Positions 1 through 14,255 of a DNA stretch of 64,000 nt are shown here, piece by piece. The notes under the pieces were generated by a model, which did not search any database, had not been told where the DNA came from, and saw only the letters and a program-made list of their open reading frames with translations. Source of the stretch: Verpa conica (lineage: Eukaryota; Ascomycota; Pezizomycetes; Pezizales; Morchellaceae). Location of the stretch: NCBI GenBank assembly GCA_033030425.1, contig JAUFSD010000004.1, positions 1,798,001 to 1,862,000 of the forward strand, read 5' to 3'. The translations under genes and the position numbers were made by a program. Each line of letters begins with the position of its first letter. Position 1 is the stretch's first letter.

Positions 1-41
1 GTAAAACTATGTAGTGAAAAAAAAAGGAAGGGATGTCTTAC

Positions 42-2097
42 ATCCAAACAGGCCCATTAGTAGACTCAGTGTAAATACCCCTTCCGTTATAGATACTAAT
101 CTGACCAAAGTCTGGTCCGTCAAGTGAGTGATCACTAGTCCAGGCCCAAACATTCTCAAGATACAGACTCGCAGTCTTTCCGATCTTCAAGAGCATGAAA
201 GAACCATAACAAGCAGCATTAGGTGTGGTGACAGTAACAGTTGGGTTCTTTGCGCACTGGGCTGGCTCCAATAAAGTTCCGGCAGATCCACCAACACGGA
301 AGTGAACATCCCAAATACCGTTAACACCCTGTTGTCCCGAGGGGTCACGCGCATTCCACTCCATTAGGATAGCACCCGGTTGAGCACCACGGGTCTCAAA
401 GAGCAATTCGGAGATCTCAACGTAACCAGTGTCGCCAGCATTTCCAACCTTGAAGACAGGTGTAGGGTTACCAACTTGCTTGAAGGCAGAGCCATCAGCC
501 ATGATTACTGCCCATGCTTCACCGACGATGCGGGTGTTGACTGGGACGGTGACAGTGTTCGAGACGGGATAGACACCATGGTCGAAGTAGATGATCTTTC
601 CGGTGCCAGCGTAGGTGTTGAAAATCGTCTGCAAAGCGGCAGTGTCATCGGTATAACCGTCTCCCCTTGCGCCGTTTGCTTTCACAGAGATAAATTCAGA
701 AACATCAACTTGCTCGTACTGGGGTCTGGAACGCTCAAAGATAGTGTTTGCTCCGTTGGTAAGGAGTGTGGCTGGCTTGGTAAACCCACGAGTCATAGTG
801 CCTTGGATAAAAGTACCGCCAGTGTTTGTGGTGGAGTATGATTTCCCTTGGCCCCAGAAATCGATGGTCATGCTTCCTCCCGCAAGGATAGTTGCTCCGG
901 TGGAAGGATTGGCGACTGCCCTGGGAACGTTGACGAGTTGGACGTTATCGAGGACAACAGTAGCACCAGCAGCTGGGGATGAAGTGGTTGACTTCACAGT
1001 GTAGATACCAATGGGGGTGTCGGAGATCTTAGAGTCAAGAAGAATGATTGATCCCACATTTTGGGCTGCCGCTCCACCACCGCTCACGTCGATACCAACG
1101 CCACAGTTTGCAATCGTAACTGATTTGAAAGTCCATGCCCAATTCCAGTTCATGTAAATAGCAGTCTGGCAGTTGTTGAACTTCAAGTTCCTTGTCATGA
1201 ACTGCTGGTTACCGAAGAATGCACCGTATCTACCACCGTTGAAGGTGAGATCGCTCATAAATCCACCAGAACCGTTATCCATAAAGATTCCCTGATGCAA
1301 ATTACCTGAAGCAGTCGACATTTCAAAAGTAAGGTTGATCAAAGAGGTGGCCTGGGCAACCTGCCAGTGCATACCTGTACCAGCATTGGCAGGCATAGCA
1401 CGGGTGTCGATGATGAAATTCCGGACAGAGCGGAAGAAGTTGTTTTGGTTGGTATACCAATTGGCACCATTAGGCTCATAGGGGTCGGAATCAATCAAAG
1501 CCATACCAGAGAAGCTGGCAGCGCCCTTGATGGTTGGCACGTTCAATGGATCTCCGACAAGCTGTGAGTAGTACATGGCAACAATAGGCCTGGTAACCAA
1601 GTAGGTACCGGCTGGGAAGTAGACGACAGCGGGGGTAATAGTCGACGAATCGCATCCCAAACCACATCGTCCACCGTCCTGGATGGCGCTGTTGATTGCG
1701 GCTGTATCATCGGTAACACCATCACCTAACAGAAATATCAGTAATAGAACCTAGAGTGAATATTGGGAGTCCATACCAACAGCTCCATAGTCCTTAACAT
1801 TGCGATAGACCTTGTAACCCGATGGATTGGCGTTGAATGCAGCTGTACCGCGGTGGGTAATAGCCTGGTACCAAAACTGGGATGGAGCTCTGGCACTGAT
1901 GCTGTTTCCATGGCGAGGTTGAATAGTAGCAGAGAGTACAAGAGATACAATGCATGAAAGTGTAAGGATGCTTGCCCACTAGAAAAATATCGGCAATACA
2001 TTAGTTGGAAATATTCTATTCAAAAATAGAACTGCTTATTAGTAAGAACTTTACTTACAAGTGAGCCAAAAGGCCTTATGCCAGAAGAGGCCGTCAT
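42..2097 (-). CDS. Exo-beta-1,3-glucanase, GH55 (5' part, continues past left edge)
   Basis: Likely hydrolyses beta-1,3-glucan from its ends in the secretory pathway or cell wall. Exons read 2097-2059, 1978-1777 and 1725-42; a GTAAGA donor at 41 sends the rest out of the window. About 641 residues are visible. The start is ATG 2097 (MTASSG...), spliced onto a hydrophobic stretch (ASILTLSCIVSLVLSA) that looks like a signal peptide. Two pectate-lyase-like beta-helix halves are marked by paired motifs: NVKDYGAVGDGVTDD near residue 75 and VKANGARGDGYTDD in the second half, the usual GH55 twin-helix layout. Intron phases 0 and 1 fit. The apparent stop after GPVWM is only the start of the intron; family members continue. 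The catalytic C-terminal part cannot be judged. Family assignment is confident, exact substrate less so. Confidence 0.9.
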
Positions 2098-5000
2098 TGT
2101 TTCAAGAATTTATATCTTGATGTAGTAAATCAGTGAATACAAAGGAAGACCGTGGCAGGCAACTGATGAGTTTTGAATGGAGATGTAATGATTTCATGAG
2201 ATTGAGGGTGGGGAGCGATGGGCTATATACTATTCGAGTCCAATGATGGAGTATGCAAGTTACGTGAAACGGAGGGGTGGGATCAAACTACGCAGGAACA
2301 ACTGCGAGGGGACTTGCAGCTCGTGGCAAAAAAAAAAGAAGGGAAAAAAACGTGTGTGCGTGATTAAGGACCGAGAAAGTAGGTGTGGAGGAGTAGAATA
2401 CGCATGAGCGTATGGGTAGAATGTTTGGCCATATGGATGTGATAGTAACCTGGCATAAGTGGCTTGGGACCAGGAACAGGGTCGAGGAGAGAATGTAACA
2501 AAGAAATTCAGGCCTATCGAAGGCTTGAATCCTTTGAGCGGTTGTTTGTGCACCTTTCAGGTCAGGCCAGGCCAGTCCAGGGTGTCTCTTCGCTGCCTTC
2601 ATCTCATGTTCACGTTGCTGCCCTGGCATTCCTGGCCAAAGATCCCCGCATTGGCAATGAAGCCAGGGGGGGACCCGTGCAGGGGATCGCGGGTCAGGAA
2701 CGCCGGAATGCAGGTCATACCAGCGATGAGATCTCGGCTGCCTCTCCATAAGGAGTATAGTAGCAGTCGCTTCGCCTCCCGAGGAGCCGTTGTATTTGTG
2801 ACACCGGGTGCCAATTGGCTATTGGGGGGAGTCGCCTCATATCTTGTGGTTACAATAGTAGATACAGTACAATGTATGGTTGTACCAAGTACTAGGACTC
2901 TACCTCGCTGTCGCCACATGTCTACTGGCTTATTAATCATCAATCCCTTAATATCCACGACACATTATCTCACTCGTTCATTTAATCTGCGGCTTCGTTG
3001 AAACGAGTCTCTGCAGGCCTGCCCTGCGTAGCCCTACGTGGCTCTGATACACCCAGGGTGGCCCGGAAATCGTCAGTACTCTTCTTTGCGCCCGGCTACA
3101 TTGCTTTCTTTTCGCCAGCAAAACCCTAGCTGTAGATATAAATGGCCCAAGTCTTCTGGGACCTATCACGGCCCTCGGCGTTGCACTGGGCAAACGCACA
3201 TATGTGCAAGTGCAGGAGCCGAAACACTGGGCGCAACAAAAAGTTAATAAGAGTTAGTACTCGAGTCTCCCCAAAGGCTATGTCAGAATCACGAGTTAAA
3301 CCAACCACGAGGAGTAATACCCCAGACAGTGCTCTCGTGAGCTCCCTGTCAAATCTTCGTAGTGGTGGTGCGGATGAAGAGACAAATGTAGATGTGCCAA
3401 TCAGGGTTCCCCGCACCTTCCAGCGTGCAGATCTTTCTTCCACCCCACCAATGAAAAATGCAACAGTCTTTTCGCTAATGCGCAACTGACCCATATTTTA
3501 ACTTTTAAGGCAGATAGACTCAACGGTCGGCCCTGGCAGCTGGTCTATTATGCGAGCATGTGCTATTCATGACAACTATCAGCCTGAGAAACAGCCGGAC
3601 CTCTGCCCGGGCAGTATTTGAAAACTACGGAGAAGGGGAAGTGTGCCAGGTCACGGACAACGGATGAATTATTCTTCAGCGCCCTCGGGGGAAAGAAGGT
3701 TGCTTGGTATACGCAGAAAGTAGAACCACGAGATCCCCTATTCGGAGATATAGCTCAAATCTCTAGACCCATGTGCTAATGCACAAATTATAAGTGTTCA
3801 ATATGAAAGACCGAATATTACTCAACTAATGGTATTCAGAATTAGGCAACTACAAGATTGCAAATTACAACCGTATGCGACACAACGGATTTTGCTTAAT
3901 AGGGCAATAGCTATAGGCAACAATGACCAGAATGATGACAGCTGTGGATTGCTCACCACGAGGTGTTTCTCAGTATACGTTTTGTAGTTGCCTTACAACG
4001 AACCCTTTACCATTAGTGGAGTCCCATGGTTGCAGTCTGATGTGACGTGACGGGCACCTAATGGACGAAGGGGTAAAATCTCACGAATCACTGAACGTTC
4101 TACCTAAATCAAAGAATCACCATATTTCATATAAGCTCATATGTCGCATGACTTATTGACCAATACTGCGCAAGAGTAGAGTGACGATATATGATTCTGC
4201 ACCCCTACTACGTAGCTAGCTGCCAGAAGCATACACTCATACCTAAATGCCTCTAAATTATATTACTTGTGCGTTACCAATGCAACACCCCCCCGCATGA
4301 TAGATATGAGGCTTGTGTTACGTGTGGTCGACAACTACCACTACGAGTACAGCGGGAGTACTCAGGTTACCGGCAAAGTTTATTCTACCCCTGAATACTT
4401 TTTTTTTTTTTGTAACTAGGGTTTTTATTTTTTTTTGTACAACAACAAACTCACTCGTCAATTACCGGTGAATTCTCGGGGAAATTTCGCTATTTTTCCT
4501 GGGTTTCATTCCATTCTTCGGGTCCTATTACTCCAAAAACCCCAATACCGCAACACCCGGCATACACCAATCATCGTAAGTTCACATGTGAAAAAAGGAG
4601 GAGGGGGGAGGGGAGGAAAACAAAAACACAAGGGGGTTGATAATTCACAAAGTCGCGTAGGTAGAGTTATAGGTATTCCTGGAGAAAATCCCTCGCGATT
4701 ACCGAGACTCTAGCGCTAGAGCTTGTCTACCTACCTACCTGCCTGCCTGCCCCACTAGTTCGACCGCTTTCACTCTCCCCCTCCAAAGACGTACTCCGCT
4801 CAGGACTACGGCCCGTGGTGATCTTTTGAGAGGGGGTGCCCACTTTTCGGATGTCACACATACCTCTTTCGGAATATCTATCCTCTATGGTTTAATTGAT
4901 AGTGGACCGTTTACCATCGTGACCGTTCATATTCACAGCACTATATGTTTCACAACCTACGGAGATCGATACTGCCAAGTGTTCACGATCGAATTGGTTG

Positions 5001-7711
5001 GAGAGAGAAATAGAGTATTAGCTCGTGTTCTCTTATAAACTACGAGGGGGATTAAAGTTCTGGTGGAGCTTTCTTACAACTTGGCAGGCGTCAATATCCG
5101 AAGAGGAGGTCATTCAAACATGTTCACGTTCACTCAGAAAAAAAAAAACTTTAATACGACATATACATCTAATTAACGTTCTACTAAAGCCTTACGAAGA
5201 AGCACAAAACCGGGACAGAGAACATCCGGTACAAACCCGGATCGGTGCTTTATAAGAATCAGGACTAGCTTAATATAAGCTTGTGAAAGAAAGAGAGAAA
5301 GAAAAAAGAAAAAAAGTCATGGGGTGATAACGATTACCTTTCCTCATATAGATTTCATCGAGATCTACAAGAAGAAACAAAAAAACAAAAACCTGTTTAC
5401 TATACAAAGGCAAAGGGGGGGAAAAAAAAGTCGGCTAGGGCTACAAAGGCTTAGCTATTCTCTTCCAGGGTCCTTGTCATGGGTCATACCCTGTTATTCA
5501 GGCACGAGTACAGCCTTCGGAGGCATGGCTAATACGGTACTTCTTCAGACTCTACGGTGGTTACTTTCCTGGGATCAGCAGCTCGCTCGCTCTAGAAGCA
5601 CACATATACACAGGCTGATGACAGAACTAGGGGGGGGGGAATAAAGTGAAGTTAATTAAACCAGGGAGGTAGGAGGGGGGGTGGGGAAAGTACGAGAGGG
5701 GTAAAAGCAGTACAATAGGTTATTACAGACGTTTCGGTTGATCTGGGAGATCCATAGTTGATGCGCTACAGGGACATACTCTACATGGGTCTTAGCAAAA
5801 CTTAATAACTATGTACCTCCCCCCTCTATGTCCTACTCGAGATTTATTAGTAACTCTAATGTCCCACGCCCCACATATAGGTAACATCAAATGCTGTAGA
5901 ACCTCATGTCACTAGCTATCACACCACGCTCTCAACTTCACTCGGACTTATCGGCTTTGCTCGGTGAGCAGGTTTTTCATCTCTAGAGAGAGATCAGGAG
6001 GGAAAAAAAACTAAAATTCTATTGAAAAAACAAAAAACAAATGGCTCTATCTCCACAACCCTCGGCCGAATGTATCTTTACCCTGGCAAACCGATACAAA
6101 CTAGTACCTACCAGGGAAAAAAGAAACAAACTCGGCGATGCCGAAAGCACTATACTACCAAAAGAGATATCGACCTAAATCAAACGCAGAAACTTGCGCG
6201 ACATAGGAAAACTAGAAACCCAGGATGAATTACAGCCGATCGGCATCAGCTCCCGTTGTGGACTTTGTACTCAATAAGATTACCAAATATTCAGCTCGGG
6301 TCAATCCTACACCTCATCTCAAGTAAGTTGAGGGTGGTCTACCTAACTAATTCTACCTGCCTAAATGCGGGGAGAGGAAGATTTAGTATTAGAGAGAGAG
6401 GGGGGGAACCTAAGTGAGCATATAGGGGCGCTGATCTCCCCCTATAAATTAAGCATCTCTCTTTACATTGGAATTACACCAATTTTAAACCAAAGCCTAT
6501 TGGATCCTGCGCAATCCTTATAGAGTTATATAAACACTCCTTTCCACATCACTTTGGTCTTTAGATTCATTACCTCTCTCGGCTTCCAATCTCGTCTTGA
6601 TAGTCCGACTTCTATTACTCTGATCACGAATTAAAACTAAAATAGGATCATCAATCACATCAGCTGTGGCGACATTTTCCCCCTCTTCTCTTCCAAATTC
6701 TGGAATAGAGACAATCTAGCTGGACCTAACGATCCTCCTGTAATGTAATGTCAATCTTAACTATAAGCATAAGTAGCAAACAACAAGGAACAGATTCAAC
6801 CCGGCCAGAAACAGCAAGCCAGCCCTACCCTAGCAGTTAACAAAAACCCTGTTTAACAACCCCAAATCAGCCACAAAAATCCAGTGATAAAGATACCCGA
6901 TAATACATTAGGTAGGGCCATAAATAGGAAGGTGGAGCAGAAGGTAAAGTAGATAAGGAATAACGGACAACTGAAAGGTCCCACAATAAAAAGAAAGAAT
7001 ACTATACATAATTGCTTATTTTATTCAGTGCTGGCTGGCCTCGGCTGATTTGTGAATATTGTTTTCTTTTTATTGTTGGCCTTAACGCCACCATCTCTTT
7101 GTAAGAAAGTGATCTGAATACCTCCCCGACCCAGTAGGCTGGGTGACAGCGTCATAGAACCCGAGTCTTTGCTCCCGGGAGGCTTTTCTTGTTCCAGGTA
7201 TACTGTCCTCCCTCGATGCAGCATAACCCAATGGGTTGGATTAGGTTTATCGAGCTGTGTGGTTTCAAGACTGGGGTTGCACCCCGAATCCTGCATCGCT
7301 TCTTGGTTGTTTTCCCTAGCCAGTAAGCTTTAAGGAGGTTTTTCGGTTGTTATCTCCTTTGCCTCACGTTGCGCATGTAGGTCGCTTAAAGTTTGAAGAG
7401 ATCCAAACAGTTTCGTAACCCCGTTGCTCGCATCATTATTGCCCACTTACAAACACCATTACCAAAAAAATAAAAAGCTTCGCGAGTAACATAGCCAGTA
7501 AAACATAACTTTGCATCTGGTAACCACAAAAACAAACAAAAGCGAATATATATAAGAAAGCCAGCCAGTCATAACAGTCCCAGCCATCTAAAAATTCAAA
7601 ACAAAAGAGATACATAAAACCAATAGCCTTCCGCCGACTAGCGCATCCCCAAATCAGGACAGGCCACGAATTATAACCTTTATACAAATAACCAGCCTAT
7701 GAATTGACAAA
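2098..7711. other. Spacer, no supportable gene
   Basis: About 5.6 kb between the GH55 5' end and the Sec16 3' end. The stretch 2290-3500 is richer in G and C and open in several frames on both strands, but no frame shows a recognisable domain and the frames overlap each other, so none is called. The rest is AT-rich with homopolymers and short microsatellites, for example ACCT/GCCT repeats at 4728-4752. Confidence 0.6.
2224..2229 (-). promoter_or_regulatory. Putative TATA box of the GH55 gene
   Basis: TATATA on the minus strand lies about 127 bp upstream of the ATG at 2097. A GTGGGG motif at about 2208-2213 resembles a CreA/Cre1 carbon-repression site (SYGGRG). Position and motif only; no expression evidence. 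Confidence 0.35.
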
Positions 7712-10700
7712 TTATTGCTGCCCCGGAATGACCTCAACATATCGACTTTTCCCCCTGGCCTTCCTCCCCGCCCCTGGAGTACTCTTCCTGCTGAGATTTG
7801 CCCCTGGCGGCCCTAGCAAATCATCCATTGCATCTCCACCCCTTGAGCTCATCGATGTTGGCGGTCTACTAGGTGGCCCTGGTGTTGGCGCCTTGGCACT
7901 CGGGGGACCACCTGGGGGGCCACCTGGTGGGCCTCCAATTGGTGGGGTTCCTGGAACAGGTGGAGTTCCTGGAACAGGTGGAAGGGATGGCGATGCATCC
8001 CCTGTGCTCATGGCAGGGCTTGGACTTCTTCCCAATGGAGGAGGCGGCACAGAAAGCGTAGTAGGTGTACCAGGCGTAGAAGCAGGGGTAGGTGACGTAG
8101 GTGTCATTGCCGGAGTAGGAGCCCGTGGGGATGAAGGTGGTGGTGGTGCCACGGATCCAGGTCTAGATGGCATACCAGTGCTAGTGCTAGTAGGTGTTGA
8201 TGACCTTTTCGGTGGCGGAGCAGGCTTCGCAGCAGCCGGGGTCTGTTCGCCCGCCTTTTTGTTGACCCAACGTTTTAGGTCAGGATCGTAGACGAAGGAC
8301 GATTCTTCACCAAGCTTGGCTTTGATAGGGCCTTGTGTGTTCTGTTCCTTTTTGCTGAACCAGCCACTGAGCCAGCCCTTCTTTGCACCGGAATCTGTAA
8401 ACAAGTATATAATTAATATCTTTGCCCTTTTGATTAATAAAGGAGGGATAATACATACCAGCAGCAGCAGCTTGCTTCTTCTCCTCTTCAGCCCTCTTCT
8501 TTGCCTCTTCCTGGTTAACCTTTTCTGCCTTCTTTAAGAGCTCTTCATCATCGTCGTCATCCATAAAACTCTTCTTCTTCGGTTTTGGCTTCTCGTCCTT
8601 TTCATCATCATTGTCGTCGTCCTTTGCAGGCTCAAATGGGACAAACTCATTACTCGGAGGCTCATAGCCGCCGCTAGATGGCGGCTCATACCCCCCAAAC
8701 GAAGGTGTCTCTGATGCAATTGGCGAATCATAGCTTGTTGTAGGGGCTGTGGACGGTTGCTCATCGAATGAACTCCTAGAACCATAGGTGTTCGTGTTCC
8801 CGCCAAAGTCAGCGGTTGAGTTAGAGCTGGGCTGAGGACTATCATAAGGATTCTTTTGCTGCTGTGGGTTCTGCTGGTGAGAATTTACACTCGAGTCGTA
8901 CGGATTTCCGCTCGGTACGCTTGGCTCATACCCTCCACCAGACCAACCGGGATTTCCATTTAATGGGCTAGGCTCATACCCAGCACCAGGTGTATATAAA
9001 TCTGCCGATGACTTATGCTGGTGATGGGCCATTGGAGAATATGGGCTATTTTGATTCTCGTACGAGTTCCTAACTTGAGGAGCATATTTACTTCCAGCAC
9101 CGGTCATTGGCGCTTGTGGCTGATATTGTTGTTGCTGGAATGGCTTTATAGGGCCCGATACACCTGCACCATAGCCCGAAGTGGCATTATATCCTCCATA
9201 TAGATCTGCACTGGATTGGACTCTGCTGATCACAGGACTCTCACTAGACATCCTCCCAAATGGACCTGCAATAGGTTCAATCCCCGATGAATCTGCTGCA
9301 GCATCATTTTCATCCTTTTCTCCATTGACAAAGGTGTGGAAAGCTTCCCATACGGAGGTAGTGACAGTCTCAGAATTCAACTTCGGAAGCCACTTCCCTG
9401 CGCCAGTTGGAGCAGCCCCAGAAGTATTGTCCTTGGGTGCAATAGACAATCTTGTTTTCAAGTCCTCAAAGCTAGCTATAAATTTTGCATGGAAGTAAGG
9501 AGATGGCTTGCCCCAGCTTCGCATAACAGCTTCAATAGCATCGACATACTTCTGGGCCTCACCCTTGTATCCGTTTTCAGCACGGACCATAGCCCGGTGA
9601 AGTTTGTACGGTAGCAGATGCGGGAATGCAGGATGGGGTGTAGCAGTGAGTGATAATGCCAACTCGTAGATCTCGCTGAGCATAATCGCGTCAACGTCCC
9701 TTGGTATGAAATTAGATGGGTCAACACCTAATAGCGAGAAGTGAGATGCCGAGTCATCGTGCCCTCCTAGTATCGCTCCGATACCTCCCATAGGCCCTTG
9801 ACGAGCAAAAACGTAGCTATTTTTATAGTCAGCGATGATCAAGTAAGGTACACCCTAAAGTAGAACATACCAAATATGGCCAGCTTCAATTCTACCATAA
9901 GATACTAGCAATTTCCCCAATGCCAATATTGCCTCTGAATCCCCAGGACTCCTGTTATTTAAGACTAGTCCCAAGGTCTCTCTCCATCGATCCAGCTTAT
10001 CCTCAACATTATCTGCTCCATTCGGTGCGCCTCCAAGCATAGGTATACCAACTCTAGTGCTAGCGCTGACAAGCTCATCTACGCTCTCGGCCCAGTTCCC
10101 AGCAAAAATCTCATAAAGTACTGCCAAGCTCTCTACTCCTTCACCGAGTGTCTTCACCTCATGCTTAACAAATTCCTGCACAACCTGTTTCCATAGATCC
10201 TTTCCGACAGTGCCGGCAATCAAAAGTGCGTGTGACCAGAGTCGTTTGTCCGCTGCGTGCCAGATGGCCGCTGTTCGATCACCCTTAAGAAGATTGGTCT
10301 TGATACTCCGGACTGCTTCGGGATCGACTCGGTCGGCGCTTGGACCCTGCATATTTGCTGAGATATCGCCAACCATTGTAAAAGACCCATGACCACCGTT
10401 CAAGTTATTTTCTCCATCAGTGACAACCTCGGGTGTCAAGACTGCCCTCACGGCCGTCTCTACCCCAGGGTTTCCTTCAAGGACACCATCATTCTCTAGC
10501 AGTAATCTAACAATCTTCCATAGCAGAATTTTCTCCTCCGCCCTCTTGTCTTGCCCTCCTAACTCCTGCTCCATAGCTTCAATTTTACTTGTCATCCAAG
10601 GCAGCATCTCCTTCTTCTTCCCCTTATTTTTGCTCCCACCCCAAGCAGGTCCTGGAAACTTCCCCTCGATTTCCTCAAGTGGCAGAATCTCCTTGATATT

Positions 10701-13700
10701 CTTAACTTTGACTTCTCCAGGTGAACATTTGATCATTGGCTGGTGGCCATCAGAGCTGTACCTGTGCGCCCGTCGGGGAAACATAACAGCTACATTCCCA
10801 CCAAAACCCCAACAAAATACAGGAGCACCTTGCCATCGCTTTAAAACATCACGGCCAGTTTCATCTGTTGGAGCCATGAAATTCAATTGCAAAGATTGAG
10901 CACGCTGATGCTTATCAAGCGAGGAATGGGAGTACGTGCTGGTGTGTGCGAATGCTGAGCTAGGACGCTCATACGGCTCTCTAGATCGCTGTGTGACCTT
11001 ACTGCTCCGCCCAAAAGCCATACCTGGGGATTGGGTCTGTGCTCTTGGCGGGGGTGAGAAAGGATCTGTTTGAGAGCTCGCTCTACCCCTAGTCTGATTT
11101 ACTGAATATCTCGGCGACCCAGATACACCCGGTGGTGAGAAAGTGCTCGAGTGTGAAACCTGTCCAGGGGTAGGTGTGCTAGGCCCTCTCGATGGAGCAT
11201 AGCGGCTATTGGATGAAGCGGGTGCAGGTGCAGGGCCCTCATTACTCTGTAGGATCCTTGAAGGATCTTCTACAGATTCTTCTTCTTCCCGTGGCACATC
11301 CATCGTTGTTGCTGTTATTGAGACAGATCTTGCAGTCCCAGGTCTTGAAGAGTGCATACCATGGGGGTCACTTGAATAACGTCGCAGTCCAGCAGGATGA
11401 GCATCGTCCTGTGGTTGTTGGGGTGCTGAAGGCTGTAGTGGAGGTGCGGATGTCCCAGCTGATGGGCGGTTGACCATCTGCGGGGGTCCTGTAGGTCTGG
11501 GGGGGTATTTGGTAGGAACGGTTGGCGGGGCACTTGGAGAAGGAGTATATTGAACATTTGCGTTCGCACCTGGAGCTGTGGTTGGTGGTGGTTGGTACCC
11601 TTGCCCTACGGGCGCAGACGCTGGGGGTGGTGCATACCCGCCTATAGCTCGCGGAGCAGGGGAATACCTGGTGCTGGCAGTATTTTGCTGTTGCGGTGAA
11701 AACGGCTGTGAATATGCTTGTTGTGGCGATGCCATAACCGGCTGAGCGAATTGTTGCTGAGGACTCTGAGCATAAAACCCTTGTGTACTGCCTGGTCTCT
11801 GGGGTCCAGCAGGTGGAGGCGCAAAACCACCAGCACCCCTTGGTGGTAAACTGTGGCTTGTAGGACTCGGGGAATACCCCATTGCTGAACTCGTCCTAGA
11901 TTTTGGAGGCATTATGGGAAGTTCTTCAAAGAATTGCTGTGTTTGAGGTTTTGGTTTCGGGGGTCCTGTAGTCATGGCCGGGGAGAAAGCACCACCCATA
12001 GTACTGCTTCTTGCAGGGGGTGGAATACCTCCTGGCCCAGGAGTGGTTGGTCCAAGGTTAGAGGGTCTTTTCCTAATCACCTGAGGAACTACATCCATAG
12101 GGAGATCATATGGGCTTTGGTATCCCTCTTTCTTATCTATAAAGCTCTGCGCTTTCTTTTCAGGTGCTTTTGGCGGTTGACCAAAAGCAGCGTATGGGCT
12201 AGTAGTTTCTGGTGGCTTGAAGTATCCTTGGGTTGCAGGGGGTGGTATTGGCGAATGTGGTGAGTAAGGGCTAAAAGGAGCCTGTTGAAGTGGTGGCTGT
12301 ACTTGCGGTTGCCACCCAGCTCCTCCATAAACAGGTTGTTGTACTGGATGCTGTGGCTGAGGAGTATATCTTCCAGGCGCCGTCCCAAGGCTTTGGGTTT
12401 GCGGAAATGCAGAATTCCCTGTGGAAATGCTGGAAAAGCCTTGTAATTTCCCATCAGCACCATGTACAGACTCCATTGGTCTAGAAGTACCTTCATCATC
12501 TGAATCTGGGAGGAATCCTTCATCATCACTGGGAAGAAACCCTTCTTCATCGTCTAAAAGATCCGCTGCCAATGCTGCCTTCCATCTCGCTGTAAGATCA
12601 TCTTCCTCAGTGGCTGATGGTGCTTGTGGGGTTTCCTGCGTTTGGGGCTGTTGCCCAATCTGGCTGAAGAAGTCGTCTTCTTGTCCCTCCTCCGCGGTTG
12701 TATCAAGGGTGTGGAATGGTGAATCACTTGTAGGTTCAAGACTATCAGTGCTGAGAACATGACTATTGACTGTAGCCATGCTTGACGCCACACCCGCTGC
12801 AGAATGATACGGGTGGGTAACGGCCTCTACAACCTGCTCAGTTGATTTCCTCTCCAGTCCTGGAAGAGGCTCTTGTTCCTCGACCCCAATATCCCCCCCG
12901 GATCCTCCAAAAAAGTCATCAACCTCAACTTCTGTATCATCAAAGAGCCCTTGCTCCTCCTTCTCTTCAGAACTATGATTAATCAACGGTACTCCTTCAT
13001 CAAATCGTGCGGTTTCATCCTGCATGTTGTCGCTAGCTTCTTCAGCGGGTCCGCCAATTCCAGCAGCATCTAATACCTGCCCCATCATTGCCTCAATATT
13101 ATCATCAGCCGTATCATTTCGGGGAGTATTATTGAAAAAATCTTCTGCTGTATCATCTGGCACACCAAAAAATCCGCCCTGTTCGGTACTAGGTGAATCA
13201 AACATGCCCCTCTCCCCCTCACCTGTAGCGACCTCGGAAGCCATCATATTGAATAAGGCCTTTTCGTTTTCATAGTGGGCTGTTGTCGAATGTTCATCGT
13301 GCGGTGGTACTGGGGGGAAAGTGGATGATCTGGCTGGCGCCTCCGCCCTTAGCTGTTCAAAGGGATCCGGACCGGTAATGTGTGCTTGCAGCTCTGTCAT
13401 GTTGTCAAATTGCCAATTGATGTCTTCTGTAGCCTCCGGGTGCCCTGAGGTGGGTAAGTGTGGAGCCGGATCAGATTCTACGGCTTCATTCTCTTCCCCA
13501 GGACTTGATGTTTCCGGGGGGTTGGAGACTACTACATCTTCTTCCGCTGGTGCTATTTCTATAGCGGTTGGAGTATGTTCTGCTTCCGCTGGTTCTGTTT
13601 CTATAGCGGTTGGGGTATGTTCTGGCACCTCCGTTACTAGAGGAACAGCGCCCTCCGAGGGTCCCGACTGTGGTAGGGGAGATGAATGAATTTCGTTTTC

Positions 13701-14255
13701 CTGAACAGCTGAATCTATTTGGGTAGTGGCTGTTGTTGGGTCTGATGTTATATCCTCTGTGTGCGCCGATCAAAGTAAGTCACGTGCAACTTTCAAAGAA
13801 TAAAATGGAATTGTTCCAATGGGCATACCCAGGTGGTCATCATTGCTAGGGGCCTTCATCTCTAGTAGACCCCCATCCCCAATATTTTCACCTTCACCTT
13901 CATCTTCCTCTGGTAGACCATCGTTATCATAGACTCCCTTCCCACCCACTACCAAGCCGCTGGTAACATCTATCCTCGATGTATTTCTAGAGCTAGCAGG
14001 AGTGTGTGTTGCAGAATGCAATATGCTGTGTTTTTCATGCTCGTCTGCGCAGCCAGAGTCAATATCCTCGATATGGCAAGCTTCCGGGGCGAACGAAGCC
14101 GTTGAAGAGGACCTCGGTAACGCCGCAGATGAGGACCCTGCTTCTCCGGGAACCAGCGAATCCCCCAATACCGGCGGTGGAACCAAGCTGGCGGATATAG
14201 GCTGTTCTGCAGAGGCGTGTTGCGATTGTGGTAGTGACTCGGGAGAATCGGACAT
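7712..14255 (-). CDS. sec16: COPII coat assembly protein Sec16
   Basis: Scaffold of ER exit sites that organises COPII coat assembly with Sec13, Sec23/24 and Sar1. Four exons: 14255-13829, 13756-9871, 9816-8459, 8394-7712; 6354 nt, 2117 aa, phase closing exactly. Residues 1-1090 are acidic then Pro/Gln-rich and disordered. The central conserved domain (about 1095-1230) has the [16 protein letters not shown] signature. The ACE1 helical domain (about 1290-1560), which binds Sec13, spans the 9870-9817 intron; splicing restores EAGHICYVFARQ. The C-terminus (about 1890-2117, [24 protein letters not shown], Pro/Gly-rich) is the region that contacts Sec23 in yeast. Small coding duplications occur ([12 protein letters not shown] near 13535-13625; 18-bp PGTPPV repeat near 7945-7982). 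Length is normal for a filamentous fungus. Confidence 0.95.

Noticed and set aside
2288..3494. Overlapping open frames of 115-180 codons on both strands
   Set aside because: No domain, no signal of conserved protein, and frames contradict each other; explained by local higher GC content.
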